NCBI RefSeq assembly: GCF_024213555.1
Contig: NZ_JANAVO010000001.1
Span: 3,038,001-3,102,000 of the forward strand
DNA: 64,000 bases
From: Allokutzneria sp. A3M-2-11 16
Lineage (GTDB): Bacteria > Actinomycetota > Actinomycetes > Mycobacteriales > Pseudonocardiaceae
Reading direction: 5' to 3'
The translations under genes were made by a program, and so were the position numbers. Below are positions 1-8,403 of the stretch, one piece after another (the first letter of the stretch is position 1; every line of letters starts with the position of its first letter). The notes below the pieces were generated by a model, which did not search any database, was not told where the DNA came from, and saw nothing but the letters and a program-made list of their open reading frames with translations.

Positions 1-2493
1 GTAGCGGTTCTTCATGGCCACGGCCCAGATCCGCCGCGCCACCCGGCCGAGCACCGAGTACTCCGGGTCCATGCCGTTGGAGAAGAAGAACGACAGGTTC
101 GGCGCGAAGTCGTCGATGTCCATCCCGCGCGCCAGGTAGGACTCCACGTAGGTGAAACCGTTGGCCAGGGTGAAGGCCAGCTGGCTGATCGGGTTCGCCC
201 CGGCCTCGGCGATGTGGTAGCCGGAGATCGACACCGAGTAGAAGTTGCGGACCCCGTTGGCGATGAACCACTCCTGGATGTCGCCCATCATCCGCAACGA
301 GAACTCGGTGGAGAAGATGCAGGTGTTCTGGCCCTGGTCCTCCTTGAGGATGTCGGCCTGCACCGTGCCGCGCACCGTGCTGTACACCTTCTTGGCGATC
401 TCCGCCGACTCGGCCTCGGTGGGCTCGCGGCCGTTGTCCTCGGTGAACTTCGCGACCTGCTGGTCGAAGGCGGTGTTGAGGAAGAAGGCCAGGATCGTCG
501 GTGCCGGACCGTTGATCGTCATCGACACCGAGGTGCTGGGCGAGCACAGGTCGAAGCCGTCGTAGAGCACCTTCATGTCGTCCAGCGTGGCGATCGAGAC
601 GCCGGAGGTGCCGACCTTGCCGTAGATGTCGGGGCGCTCGTCGGGGTCGCGGCCGTAGAGCGTGACCGAGTCGAAGGCGGTGGAGAGCCTGGTGGCCTTG
701 GAATCCGACGACAGGAAGTGGAAGCGGCGGTTGGTGCGGAAGGGATCGCCCTCACCCGCGAACATCCGCGCCGGGTCCTCACCATCCCGCTTGAACGGGA
801 AAACCCCTGCGGTGAAAGGGAACCGGCCCGGCAGGTTCTCCGCGCGGAGGAACCGCAGCAGCTCCCCGTGGTCGCCGTAGCGGGGTAGCGCGACACGCGG
901 AATCCTTGAGCCGGAAAGACTTTCCCGCCACAGCTGCGTCCGCAGCTCCTTGTCCCTGACCTTCACCACCAGCTCGTCGGCCGAGTACGCCTCGACCGTC
1001 CTCGGCCAGTCCTCCAGCAGTGCGTGGCTGTCCGCGGCCAGCTCCCGCTCGGCCTCGGTGAGCAGCTGCTCCAGCACGTCGGTCGCGCCGCTTCGCCCTT
1101 CCACCAAGGCTTTGCTGGCGGCGAGCTGCTGGCGGCGGCGGGCGATCTCCACCTGCCTGGCGGTCTCGACGTGGTAGCCGCGCACCGACTCGGCGATCTC
1201 CGCCAGGTAGCGCACCCGCGCGGACGGGATGATCTGCGCGATCCGCGTGGACGCCTTGCCGGTGACCACCGGGAGCACCCCCTCGGCGGCCTTGAGGCCG
1301 TGCGAGGTCAGCATCTCGCGGAGGAACTGGTAGAGCGCGGTCACGCCGTCGTCGTTGAAGGTCGCGGCGCTCGTGCCGTACACGGGCATCTCGTCCGGCG
1401 GCGTTCCGAACGCCTCGCGGTTGCGCACCAGCTGGCGGGCCACGTCGCGGCGCGCGTCCTCGGCGCCCCTGCGCTCGTACTTGTTGATCGCCACCGCGTC
1501 GGCGAAGTCCAACATGTCGATCTTCTCCAGCTGCGACGCGGCGCCGAACTCCGGCGTCATCACGTACAGCGAGGCGTCGACGAACGGCACGATCGCGGCG
1601 TCGCCCTGGCCGATGCCCGGGGTCTCCACGATCACCAGGTCGTGCCCGGCGGCCTTGCACGCGGCGATCACGTCGGCGAGGCCGGTCGGCAGCTCGGTGC
1701 CCGCGCCCCTGGTGGCCAGGGAGCGGAAGAAGATCCGGTCACCGTCCAGGCAGTTCATCCGGATGCGGTCACCGAGCAGCGCGCCACCGCCCTTGCGGCG
1801 GCTCGGGTCGACCGCGATCACCGCGATCCGCAGCTTGTCCTGCTGGTCGATGCGGAACCGGCGGACCAGCTCGTCGGTCAGCGAGGACTTGCCCGAGCCG
1901 CCGGTGCCGGTGATGCCCAGCACCGGGACGTCCCGATCGGCGGCCTTGTGCAGCTCGGCGCGCTCGTCCTCGGACAGCCCGCCCCGCTCGATCCGGGTGA
2001 TCGCCCTGGCCAGCGCGGCCTGCTCGCCGTGGAAGACGCCGGTCAGCGGCAGCGGCTCCAGCTCCACGTCGCAGCTGCCGACCATGGTGTTGACCATCTT
2101 CGCCAGGCCCATGGTCTGGCCGTCCTCCGGCGAGAAGATCCGCGCGACGCCGCGCTCGTGCAGCTCCGCGATCTCCTCGGCGACGATCACCCCGCCCCCG
2201 CCGCCGTAGACCTTGATGTGACCGGCCCCGCGCTCGCGCAGCAGGTCCACCAGGTAGCCGAAGAACTCGACGTGCCCGCCCTGGTAGGAGCTGATCGCGA
2301 TACCCTGGACGTCCTCCTGGACCGCGGCGGTGACGATCTCGTCGACCGAGCGGTTGTGCCCGAGGTGGATCACCTCCGCGCCCTGGGCCTGCAGGATCCG
2401 CCGCATGATGTTGATCGAGGCGTCGTGCCCGTCGAACAGGCTCGCCGCGGTGACGAAGCGCACCGGGTTCACGGGTACGTGCAGATCGGACAC
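1..2493 (-). CDS. icmF: Fused isobutyryl-CoA mutase IcmF (3' end outside window)
   Basis: B12-dependent mutase that interconverts isobutyryl-CoA and n-butyryl-CoA, fused to its own G-protein chaperone. The first 831 codons are present; the family is about 1,080 residues, so the C-terminus lies beyond base 1. Order seen: N-terminal cobalamin-binding domain with a DGHDAS (DxHxxG-type) motif near residue 22; MeaI-like GTPase domain with Walker A GTGGSGKSS near residue 197; a linker; then the start of the acyl-CoA-binding TIM barrel. The B12-domain/G-domain/barrel order separates IcmF from methylmalonyl-CoA mutase. GTG start at 2493 follows a GAGGAG ribosome site. It lies alone behind repeat A1. 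Confidence 0.95.
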   Translation of the reverse strand, partial: MSDLHVPVNPVRFVTAASLFDGHDASINIMRRILQAQGAEVIHLGHNRSVDEIVTAAVQEDVQGIAISSYQGGHVEFFGYLVDLLRERGAGHIKVYGGGGGVIVAEEIAELHERGVARIFSPEDGQTMGLAKMVNTMVGSCDVELEPLPLTGVFHGEQAALARAITRIERGGLSEDERAELHKAADRDVPVLGITGTGGSGKSSLTDELVRRFRIDQQDKLRIAVIAVDPSRRKGGGALLGDRIRMNCLDGDRIFFRSLATRGAGTELPTGLADVIAACKAAGHDLVIVETPGIGQGDAAIVPFVDASLYVMTPEFGAASQLEKIDMLDFADAVAINKYERRGAEDARRDVARQLVRNREAFGTPPDEMPVYGTSAATFNDDGVTALYQFLREMLTSHGLKAAEGVLPVVTGKASTRIAQIIPSARVRYLAEIAESVRGYHVETARQVEIARRRQQLAASKALVEGRSGATDVLEQLLTEAERELAADSHALLEDWPRTVEAYSADELVVKVRDKELRTQLWRESLSGSRIPRVALPRYGDHGELLRFLRAENLPGRFPFTAGVFPFKRDGEDPARMFAGEGDPFRTNRRFHFLSSDSKATRLSTAFDSVTLYGRDPDERPDIYGKVGTSGVSIATLDDMKVLYDGFDLCSPSTSVSMTINGPAPTILAFFLNTAFDQQVAKFTEDNGREPTEAESAEIAKKVYSTVRGTVQADILKEDQGQNTCIFSTEFSLRMMGDIQEWFIANGVRNFYSVSISGYHIAEAGANPISQLAFTLANGFTYVESYLARGMDIDDFAPNLSFFFSNGMDPEYSVLGRVARRIWAVAMKNRY

Positions 2494-2605
2494 GGGAGAC
2501 TCCTCGGGCCGACGATAGAAGCTTGGAAATAAAATAGTAGGACTTCCAAGTGACGGGGAACCCGCCGACCCTGTGAGCCCGCTCATGCGGGCGTTCGGTT
2601 CGCTG

Positions 2606-2711
2606 GTCTTCAAGACCCCCGAACCCCGTCCCCACGGTCTTTAACCGCTCTCACCTGAGAGGTTGGGGGCGGTTAACGATGATCGGGAGGGGGCTGGGTG
2701 GTCTTGAAGAC
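2606..2711. repeat. Dispersed palindromic repeat family A, copy 1
   Basis: Begins GTCTTCAAGACCCCC and ends with the inverse GGTCTTGAAGAC. An inner inverted pair (TTAACCGC / GCGGTTAA) folds the 106-bp unit into a long hairpin. The same outer and inner arms recur at 11624-11731 and 26118-26236. Here it separates the response-regulator stop codon from the icmF promoter region. It has no coding capacity. Confidence 0.75.
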
Positions 2712-2715
2712 ACCC

Positions 2716-3372
2716 CTACGCCTTCAGCCAGGCCAGGACGGCGAGGACGCGGCGGTGGTCGTCGTTGGACGGGGGCAGCGTGAGCTTGGTGAAGATCGAC
2801 GAGATGTGCTTCTCCACCGCGCCGCCGCTGACCGACAGGGTGCGGGCGATCGCGGTGTTGGTGCGGCCCTCCGCCATCAGCGCCAGCACCTCGCGCTCGC
2901 GCGGCGTCAGCTCGGTCAGCGGGTCGTTGCGGCGGCGCAGCGCGAACAGCCCGGCGACCACCTCCGGGTCGAGCACGGTGCCGCCATCGGCGACGCGGTG
3001 CAGGGCGTCGGACAGCTCGTCGAGCTTGGAGATGCGGTCCTTCAGCAGGTAGCCGACGCCGCCGGAGCCGGGCTGCCCCGCCTCGGCGAGCAGGTCGGAG
3101 GCGTAGGACTCCTCCACGTACTGAGAGAGCACCAGGACACCGAGACCGGGGACGACGGACCGGGCGCGCATCGCGGCCCGCAGGCCCTCGTCGGTGAACG
3201 ACGGCGGCATCCGGACGTCCACGACCGCGATGTCCGGCCGGTGCTCGACCACGGCCTGGACCAGCGAGTCGCCGTCGCCGACAGCGGCCACGACGGTCGC
3301 TCCGGCCTCGCCGAGCAACCGGACCAGGCCCTCGCGCAACAGGACGGAGTCCTCGGCCAACACGACGCGCAC
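2716..3372 (-). CDS. NarL/FixJ-family response regulator
   Basis: 218 residues. Receiver domain with the acidic pair E7/D8, phospho-acceptor D52 in VVDVRMPP and K111 in YLLKDR, followed by a C-terminal LuxR-type helix-turn-helix (LTPREREVLALMAEG, about residues 150-210). It lies 49 bp downstream of, and on the same strand as, the sensor kinase gene, so the two very likely form a cognate pair. Expected to bind DNA as a phosphorylation-dependent dimer. The targets cannot be read from sequence; the neighbouring icmF and membrane-protein genes are candidates by position only. Confidence 0.93.
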   Translation of the reverse strand: MRVVLAEDSVLLREGLVRLLGEAGATVVAAVGDGDSLVQAVVEHRPDIAVVDVRMPPSFTDEGLRAAMRARSVVPGLGVLVLSQYVEESYASDLLAEAGQPGSGGVGYLLKDRISKLDELSDALHRVADGGTVLDPEVVAGLFALRRRNDPLTELTPREREVLALMAEGRTNTAIARTLSVSGGAVEKHISSIFTKLTLPPSNDDHRRVLAVLAWLKA

Positions 3373-3421
3373 CGCGCCACCCCCCTCGAATCCGAGGGGT
3401 AACGCTACCGGTGCGCATCGC

Positions 3422-4702
3422 TCAGGTCAGGGGAATGTCGGCGGTGAGGACGGTCGGGCCCCCGGCGGGGCTGGCGATGTCCAGGCGGCCGTCCACCGCG
3501 GCGAGGCGGTCCACCAGCCCGGCGAGGCCGTGGCCCTTGCCGAGGTGCGCGCCGCCGGTGCCGTTGTCGCGGACCTGGAGCAGCAGCACCTGCGCGTCGC
3601 GCTTCACCGTGACGGTGCACAGGGAAGCTCCGGAATGCTTGGCCACGTTGGTCAAAGCCTCGCTGACCACGAAGTAGGCCGCGTTCTCCACCGCCTCTGG
3701 CAGCCGCTCCCCGGTCTCCGGGTCGATGTCCAGCGCGACCTCGACGGGGCAGCGCGCTGCGGTCGCCGTCAGGGCCGCGCGCAGACCGCGGTCGGTGAGG
3801 ATCGGCGGGGCGATGCCGCGGGAGACCGCACGCAGTTCCGACAGCGCTTCCTGGCTCTGCACAAGGGCTTCCTCGATCAGCGGACGCGCCGCCTCCGGGT
3901 CGTCGTCGAGCCGCCTGCGCACCGCTTCGAGGTCCATGTTGAGCCGGACCAGCCGCTGCTGCGGGCCGTCGTGGATGTCCCGCTCGACGCGGCGCAGCGT
4001 CTGCGCCTCCGCCTGCACGGCGGCGGTGCGGCTCGTGGTCAGCTGCTCGGTGCGAGCCCGCAGCGCGGCGGCCTCGTTGGTCAGCATCAGCCGGACCATG
4101 CCGGAGTCGAAGGCGGCCAGCCCGCGCAGCACGTACGGCAGCGTCACCGCGAAGAGCAGCCCGATCGCCACGTACCCGGTGAGGTGGATGAACTCCGAGT
4201 CGTAGCCGAGCAACGCGAAGAGGTGCACGTTGCCCTCGGGCAGGGACCACTCCCACAACGGGTAACTGACGCCCCCGAGCGCGACGGCCGACCACGTCAC
4301 CGTGAACACCCAGCCCACGACGCGCACGGGCAGCTGGATGATGCCGAACAGGAGCTCCCGCCAGGACTGCGGGTCGTGGAGCGAGCGCCAGAGCCTGCCG
4401 AAGCCGCGCCCCTCGTTGCGCCGGTAGTACGTCGGCGGGAGCTCGCGGCGGTAGAGCCAGCGGACCCGCGCTCGCTCACCCGAGGCGAAGCCGCGCGCCG
4501 CGGCGAGGCAGCCCGCGAGGATCGCGATGCCGATCCAGATCACCGTCAGGCCGACGCCCAGCCAGAAGGTGACCATCAGCGGGATGAACGTGGCCAGCCC
4601 GATGAACAGGCCGGGGATCAGGTAGCCGAAATCCCTGCGGGCCTGGGCCCAGGTCACCGGGACCGGCTGGTACCGGTCGATGCCGGTCGCGTTCGAGGTC
4701 AT
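3422..4702 (-). CDS. NarL-partner sensor histidine kinase
   Basis: 426 residues from the ATG at 4702; an upstream in-frame ATG at 4753 would add 17 residues but lacks support. The N-terminal half has several hydrophobic membrane segments flanking short loops. It is followed by a HisKA_3 dimerisation/phospho-acceptor region with the H-box HDGPQQR (His near residue 244), an N-box (SEALTNVAKHS) and a G-box (GKGHGLAGLVDRL). This is the standard partner of NarL-type regulators and sits directly upstream of one. No recognisable ligand-binding domain is visible, so the signal is unknown. Confidence 0.92.
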   Translation of the reverse strand: MTSNATGIDRYQPVPVTWAQARRDFGYLIPGLFIGLATFIPLMVTFWLGVGLTVIWIGIAILAGCLAAARGFASGERARVRWLYRRELPPTYYRRNEGRGFGRLWRSLHDPQSWRELLFGIIQLPVRVVGWVFTVTWSAVALGGVSYPLWEWSLPEGNVHLFALLGYDSEFIHLTGYVAIGLLFAVTLPYVLRGLAAFDSGMVRLMLTNEAAALRARTEQLTTSRTAAVQAEAQTLRRVERDIHDGPQQRLVRLNMDLEAVRRRLDDDPEAARPLIEEALVQSQEALSELRAVSRGIAPPILTDRGLRAALTATAARCPVEVALDIDPETGERLPEAVENAAYFVVSEALTNVAKHSGASLCTVTVKRDAQVLLLQVRDNGTGGAHLGKGHGLAGLVDRLAAVDGRLDIASPAGGPTVLTADIPLT

Positions 4703-4772
4703 GGCCCAAGACTGGCTTGTTCGGCGGGGTCCGTTCCATCCGGTGCCCCGCACACCGCTGGTGGGGCTAGCC

Positions 4773-6299
4773 CTACCCCTCGGCGGGCTTCGGCGCCGTG
4801 GTGTCCCGCATGCGGTGCGGCAGCTCCTCGTGGGTCAGCAGGATCGTGTGGTCGGTCGTCCCGGACACGATGTGCGCCCGCTCCAGGACGTGTTCCAGGT
4901 AGGCCCACTCGATCTCGTCGATCTCCTCGACGGCGCGGGCGATCGTCGCCGGGTCCGAGGTGCCCCACGCCACCGGCACCGCGACCACGAAGTCCCAGTA
5001 GCCCATGCGCGCCCACGGGTGGTTCGGGCTGCTGGCGAACCGGCAGGTCACCGGGACCCGCTCGCCGACCGCGAGCCGGTGCCCCGGCAGGTGCTCCGCG
5101 CGCAGCGTGTGCAGCGCGAACCGCCTGGGAACGTCGCGCGTCGTGGTCACGTCGGCCAGCACCAGCACGGTCGCCGCGCCCGTGCTGTCCACGTGGGAGA
5201 TCATCCCGGGGTTGAGCACGCCGCGGCGGAAGTACTGGTGCGGGCTGCCGTTGGTGCGCCGCGCCCGCGCCAGGAACAGCCCGCCGAGCAGCGCGAGGCC
5301 GAGCAGGCCGCCGCCGACCACGTAGCCCCAGATCTGTCCACTGAGGACGAACGAGGCGCCCGCGGCCGTGAGCACCGCGCTGGTGATCCCGACGGTGAGC
5401 AGCCACGGTCGGTCCCCGCGCCGGTAGATCTCGTTGTACCGGCGCGCGTGACCGCGTTCGGGCTGGAAGTCCAGGCGCCGCTGGCCGTTCTGCGGCGACC
5501 ACGCGGTTCCCCTGATCAGGGGAAAAACCGGAACCGCCTCCGGGGACACGTGCGGCTGGCCGCGCTCGTCCCAGGCCAGCTCGACGCCGAAGCGCTGCCG
5601 CGGGTAGCGCAGCTCGGTCGGCAGCTTGTCCGCGGGCAGCACCATCGGCCGGTCCTTGCCCTTGAGCTGGCCCGCGCCGTGGGCGAGCTCGCCGAGCAGC
5701 ACCCACTCCGCCGCGTCGATGGACGTGCCGACCTCGCGCAGCACCTGCGCGTCCGCGGTGGCCCAGGAGACCGGGGCGGCGTCGAAGTTCGACCAGTACG
5801 CCGAGTTCCTGCCGCTGTGGTCGAACGCGACGCACGGGATGCGCTCGCCGGGCGACCACATCGCACCGCCCGGCAGCTGCACCAGCCGCAGCGCGAAACG
5901 CGGCACGGTCGTGGGGGAGCGCGACATCTCGGCCATCACCAGCACGGCGGCCCGGCCGTCCTTGCCGACCTCCAGCACGACCCCGGGAACCACCTGCCCG
6001 CCCTGGTAGGGGCGCCACGGCTGCTTTCGCCCGGCAAGGACCAGCACCAGCCCGCCGATCGAGACCAGGGCCCCGACCACGCCGAGCACGATCGCCCACC
6101 ACGGGCCGGTCATCGCCCAGACGCTCAGCGCCAGCACCGGGAACGCGGCCCACAAAGCCCTGCTCAGACCGGCCCGCCACTGTGTGTAGTGGCCACTGGT
6201 TGTCCGCAGGTGCGCGTCGTCGACCTCCCACTGCTGGTACCGCTGCGGGTGGGTGGCCGGAAGGCCGTGTCGCGGCTGGTTCAACTCCTGCGCTCCCAT
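4773..6299 (-). CDS. Internally duplicated membrane protein (DUF3239-like)
   Basis: 508 residues of unknown function. The protein is two tandem copies of one unit: a two-helix membrane hairpin (about residues 50-90 and 290-345) followed by a soluble domain. Equivalent stretches can be aligned by eye: VVPGVVLEVGKDGRAAVLVMA with LNPGMISHVDSTGAATVLVLA, VPRFALRLVQLPG with VPRRFALHTLRAEHLPG, and VSWATADAQVL with VAWGTSDPATI. It resembles actinobacterial DUF3239 proteins; that assignment is from memory. It is divergent from the TetR gene at 6394, with a 94-bp shared control region. Confidence 0.75.
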   Translation of the reverse strand: MGAQELNQPRHGLPATHPQRYQQWEVDDAHLRTTSGHYTQWRAGLSRALWAAFPVLALSVWAMTGPWWAIVLGVVGALVSIGGLVLVLAGRKQPWRPYQGGQVVPGVVLEVGKDGRAAVLVMAEMSRSPTTVPRFALRLVQLPGGAMWSPGERIPCVAFDHSGRNSAYWSNFDAAPVSWATADAQVLREVGTSIDAAEWVLLGELAHGAGQLKGKDRPMVLPADKLPTELRYPRQRFGVELAWDERGQPHVSPEAVPVFPLIRGTAWSPQNGQRRLDFQPERGHARRYNEIYRRGDRPWLLTVGITSAVLTAAGASFVLSGQIWGYVVGGGLLGLALLGGLFLARARRTNGSPHQYFRRGVLNPGMISHVDSTGAATVLVLADVTTTRDVPRRFALHTLRAEHLPGHRLAVGERVPVTCRFASSPNHPWARMGYWDFVVAVPVAWGTSDPATIARAVEEIDEIEWAYLEHVLERAHIVSGTTDHTILLTHEELPHRMRDTTAPKPAEG

Positions 6300-6361
6300 G
6301 ATCGGAGTGGTTCACCAGGAACTTACTTGAGCCGGTGAACCGAGCGCGGGACGCACAGGCG

Positions 6362-6371
6362 CGTACGTACG
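6362..6371. promoter_or_regulatory. Possible TetR operator CGTACGTACG
   Basis: A 10-bp perfect palindrome in the 94-bp gap between the divergent membrane-protein gene and the TetR gene, 22 bp before the TetR start. The position fits autoregulation plus control of the neighbour. Short palindromes of this kind are common, so this is suggestive only. Confidence 0.35.
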
Positions 6372-6393
6372 TATGAATGGATAGGCTCACTCC

Positions 6394-6987
6394 GTGGGAC
6401 ATCGTGAAGAACTGCTCGCCGGGGCGAAGCAGTGTCTGTACGAGCGGGGCTACGCGCGCACGACGGCCAGGGACATCATCGCGGTCTCCGGTGCCAACCT
6501 CGCCTCCATCGGGTATCACTTCGGTTCCAAAGAGGCGCTGCTCACCGCGGCGCTCATCGAGGCGACCGAGGAGTGGGCCGAGGCCGTCAACAAGATGTGG
6601 GACCCCGATCCGGACGCCCCGTTCATGGAGCGGTTCGAGTCGCTGTGGAAGGCCGTCGTCGCCTCCCTCGCCGAACACCGCAACCTCTGGGTGTCCACCT
6701 TCGAGGCGCTCAACCAGGCGGAACGGCTGCCCGAGCTGAAGCAGCGGCTCTCCAGCGACGTCGAGCTGGCGCGGGTGTCCTTCGCCCAGCTGTTCGGCCC
6801 CGGCCCGGAGCAGGCGGACGAGCGCGCCGACCGCGCGGTGGGCGCCTTCTACGTCGCGCTGATGCAGGGCGTGATGGTGCAGCGCCTGCTCGACCCGGAG
6901 CGCGCGCCGACCGGCGAGGACATCGCCCTCGCACTGCGCACCCTCATCGAACGCGCCGCCCCCACCCCCGACGTTCACCCTGAATGA
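6394..6987 (+). CDS. TetR-family transcriptional regulator
   Basis: 197 residues from GTG 6394. The N-terminal helix-turn-helix is typical of TetR (YARTTARDIIAVSGANLAS followed by YHFGSKEALL, residues about 20-60). The C-terminal helical ligand domain has no recognisable subclass. It is transcribed away from the duplicated membrane-protein gene and probably represses that gene and itself. The stop codon lies inside the first unit of the minisatellite that follows. Confidence 0.9.
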   Translation: MGHREELLAGAKQCLYERGYARTTARDIIAVSGANLASIGYHFGSKEALLTAALIEATEEWAEAVNKMWDPDPDAPFMERFESLWKAVVASLAEHRNLWVSTFEALNQAERLPELKQRLSSDVELARVSFAQLFGPGPEQADERADRAVGAFYVALMQGVMVQRLLDPERAPTGEDIALALRTLIERAAPTPDVHPE

Positions 6988-7345
6988 GTCATTGGGGCAG
7001 TTGCGCCCAACCACCCCAATGACTCATTTGGTGCACTCAATCCCCCGAACGACCTGTTCAGCGCGTTGAAGCACCCCAATGACCCGTTCAGTGCGTTGAG
7101 GGCCCTGAATGAGTCATTCGGGGCGTTGGAGTCCCCCAATGACTCATTCAGGGCCCTCAAGTACCTCAATGACTCGTTCAGGGCGTTGGAGTACCTCAAT
7201 GACTCGTTCGGGCGGTCGCGTTCGACCGCGCCAATGACGCGTTTGGGGCGTTGGGGGAACCGTGAACGGATCGTTTGGGGCGCTCAGTGCCCTGAACGAC
7301 CCGTTCAGGGAAACCAACGCCCCGAATGCGGCGTTCGCAACGGCG
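6979..7345. repeat. 30-bp imperfect minisatellite (about 12 units) between convergent genes
   Basis: About 12 degenerate units of roughly 30 bp, each built around a palindromic core of the form AATGACTCATT (variants AATGACTCGTT, AACGACCCGTT) bracketed by CCCC/CCCT and GGGGC/GGGC. Because the unit is a multiple of three without stops, spurious open frames rich in 'LNESL/LNDSF' run through it on both strands. It fills the entire gap between the TetR and quinone-reductase stop codons. There are no spacers, so it is not a CRISPR. Confidence 0.85.
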
Positions 7346-7349
7346 GGGG

Positions 7350-8333
7350 TCAGGGGATGAGGATGACCTTGCCGATGGTGGCGCGGCTGACCAACGCAGT
7401 GTGCGCGGCGGCGGCGTCGCTGAGCGGGATCGGCGGGTTCACCAGCGGCACGAGCTCGCCCTTGGCCAGTGCGTCCATGGCGCGCCGCTCCAGGACGCGG
7501 AGGCCGCCCGCTCGCGCAACGATCGCGGGGCCGATCGCCACGCCCGCGGTGATGCTCTTCGCCCACAGGTCGTCCTGGGAGATCTTGGTGGTTTCCCCCG
7601 CGGACCAGCCGAAGAAGTAGATCCGGCCGCCCGCGCCGAGCAGGTCGAGCGAAGCCTGGCCGACCGGGCCGCCGACGCTGTCGAGAACGAGGGTGATCGC
7701 GCGGTCGCCGAGTTCCGAGCGCACCTGTGCCGCCCAGTCCTCCTGGGTGTAGTCCACGGCGATCTCCGCGCCGAGCCCGCGCACCAGGTCCACCTTCGCC
7801 GAACCGCCGGCGAGGCCGACGACGGTCGCGCCGATGTTGCGCGCGTGCTGGACGAGGAGGTTGCCGATGCCGCCCGCGGCGGCGGTCACGAGCACGACGT
7901 CGGAGGCGGTGATCGCGGCGGCGTCGAGGACGGCCATGGTGGTCCGGCCGGTGCCGATCATCGCGACGGCGGCACCGTCCTCGACGCCCGAAGGGATCTC
8001 GTAGAGCGACTCCGCGTTCGCCACGGCCAGCTCCGCGTAACCGCCGCTGGCCATACCGAGGTGCGCGACGACGCGGCGGCCGAGCCAGACCGGGTCGGTG
8101 TCCGGGCCGAGCGCGTCGACCACCCCGGCGACCTCGCGCCCGGGGGTCATCGGCAGCTCGGGCAGCGGCATCGGGCCGCCGCCGGTCCCGGACCGGATGG
8201 TCGTGTCGATCAGGTGCACACCCGACGCGGCCACCCGGATCCGGACCTGGCCCTCGCCCGGTACCGGGTCGGGAACCTCTTGGTAGAGCAGGTTCTCGGC
8301 CGGACCGAACTCGTACTGGCGGATCGCGCGCAT
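7350..8333 (-). CDS. Zinc-independent MDR quinone/NADPH oxidoreductase
   Basis: 327 residues of the medium-chain dehydrogenase/reductase superfamily, quinone-reductase branch. GroES-like N-terminal half (about 1-120) followed by a Rossmann half with AAAGGIGNLLVQ (about residue 150). The structural-zinc cysteines and catalytic Cys/His ligands of true alcohol dehydrogenases are absent, consistent with NADPH-dependent reduction of quinones or enones. ATG start at 8333. A MerR-type promoter lies just upstream (8368-8398), suggesting induction by redox-cycling compounds. Confidence 0.9.
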   Translation of the reverse strand: MRAIRQYEFGPAENLLYQEVPDPVPGEGQVRIRVAASGVHLIDTTIRSGTGGGPMPLPELPMTPGREVAGVVDALGPDTDPVWLGRRVVAHLGMASGGYAELAVANAESLYEIPSGVEDGAAVAMIGTGRTTMAVLDAAAITASDVVLVTAAAGGIGNLLVQHARNIGATVVGLAGGSAKVDLVRGLGAEIAVDYTQEDWAAQVRSELGDRAITLVLDSVGGPVGQASLDLLGAGGRIYFFGWSAGETTKISQDDLWAKSITAGVAIGPAIVARAGGLRVLERRAMDALAKGELVPLVNPPIPLSDAAAAHTALVSRATIGKVILIP

Positions 8334-8367
8334 GTCGTCTCCTCGATCGTGGTTCGTCTCGGAGCCG

Positions 8368-8398
8368 ACGCTAGGAACCCAACCTAGGTTGAGGTCAA
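8368..8398 (-). promoter_or_regulatory. MerR/SoxR-type promoter with 19-bp spacer and dyad
   Basis: On the minus strand a -35 box TTGACC (8398-8393) and a -10 box TAGCGT (8373-8368) are separated by 19 bp. The spacer holds the dyad CCTCAACCTAGGTTGGG. An over-long spacer with a central dyad is the hallmark of MerR-family activated promoters, and the CCTCAA half resembles actinobacterial SoxR boxes. Predicted transcription start is about 28 bp before the quinone-reductase ATG. The regulator itself is not in the window. Confidence 0.55.
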
Positions 8399-8403
8399 GC
8401 AGA

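Noticed and set aside
6979..7345. CRISPR array
   Set aside because: Repeats are contiguous and degenerate with no unique spacers and no cas genes.
7066..7620. 184-codon frame through the minisatellite
   Set aside because: Created by 30-bp repeats lacking stops, then runs antisense to the quinone reductase.
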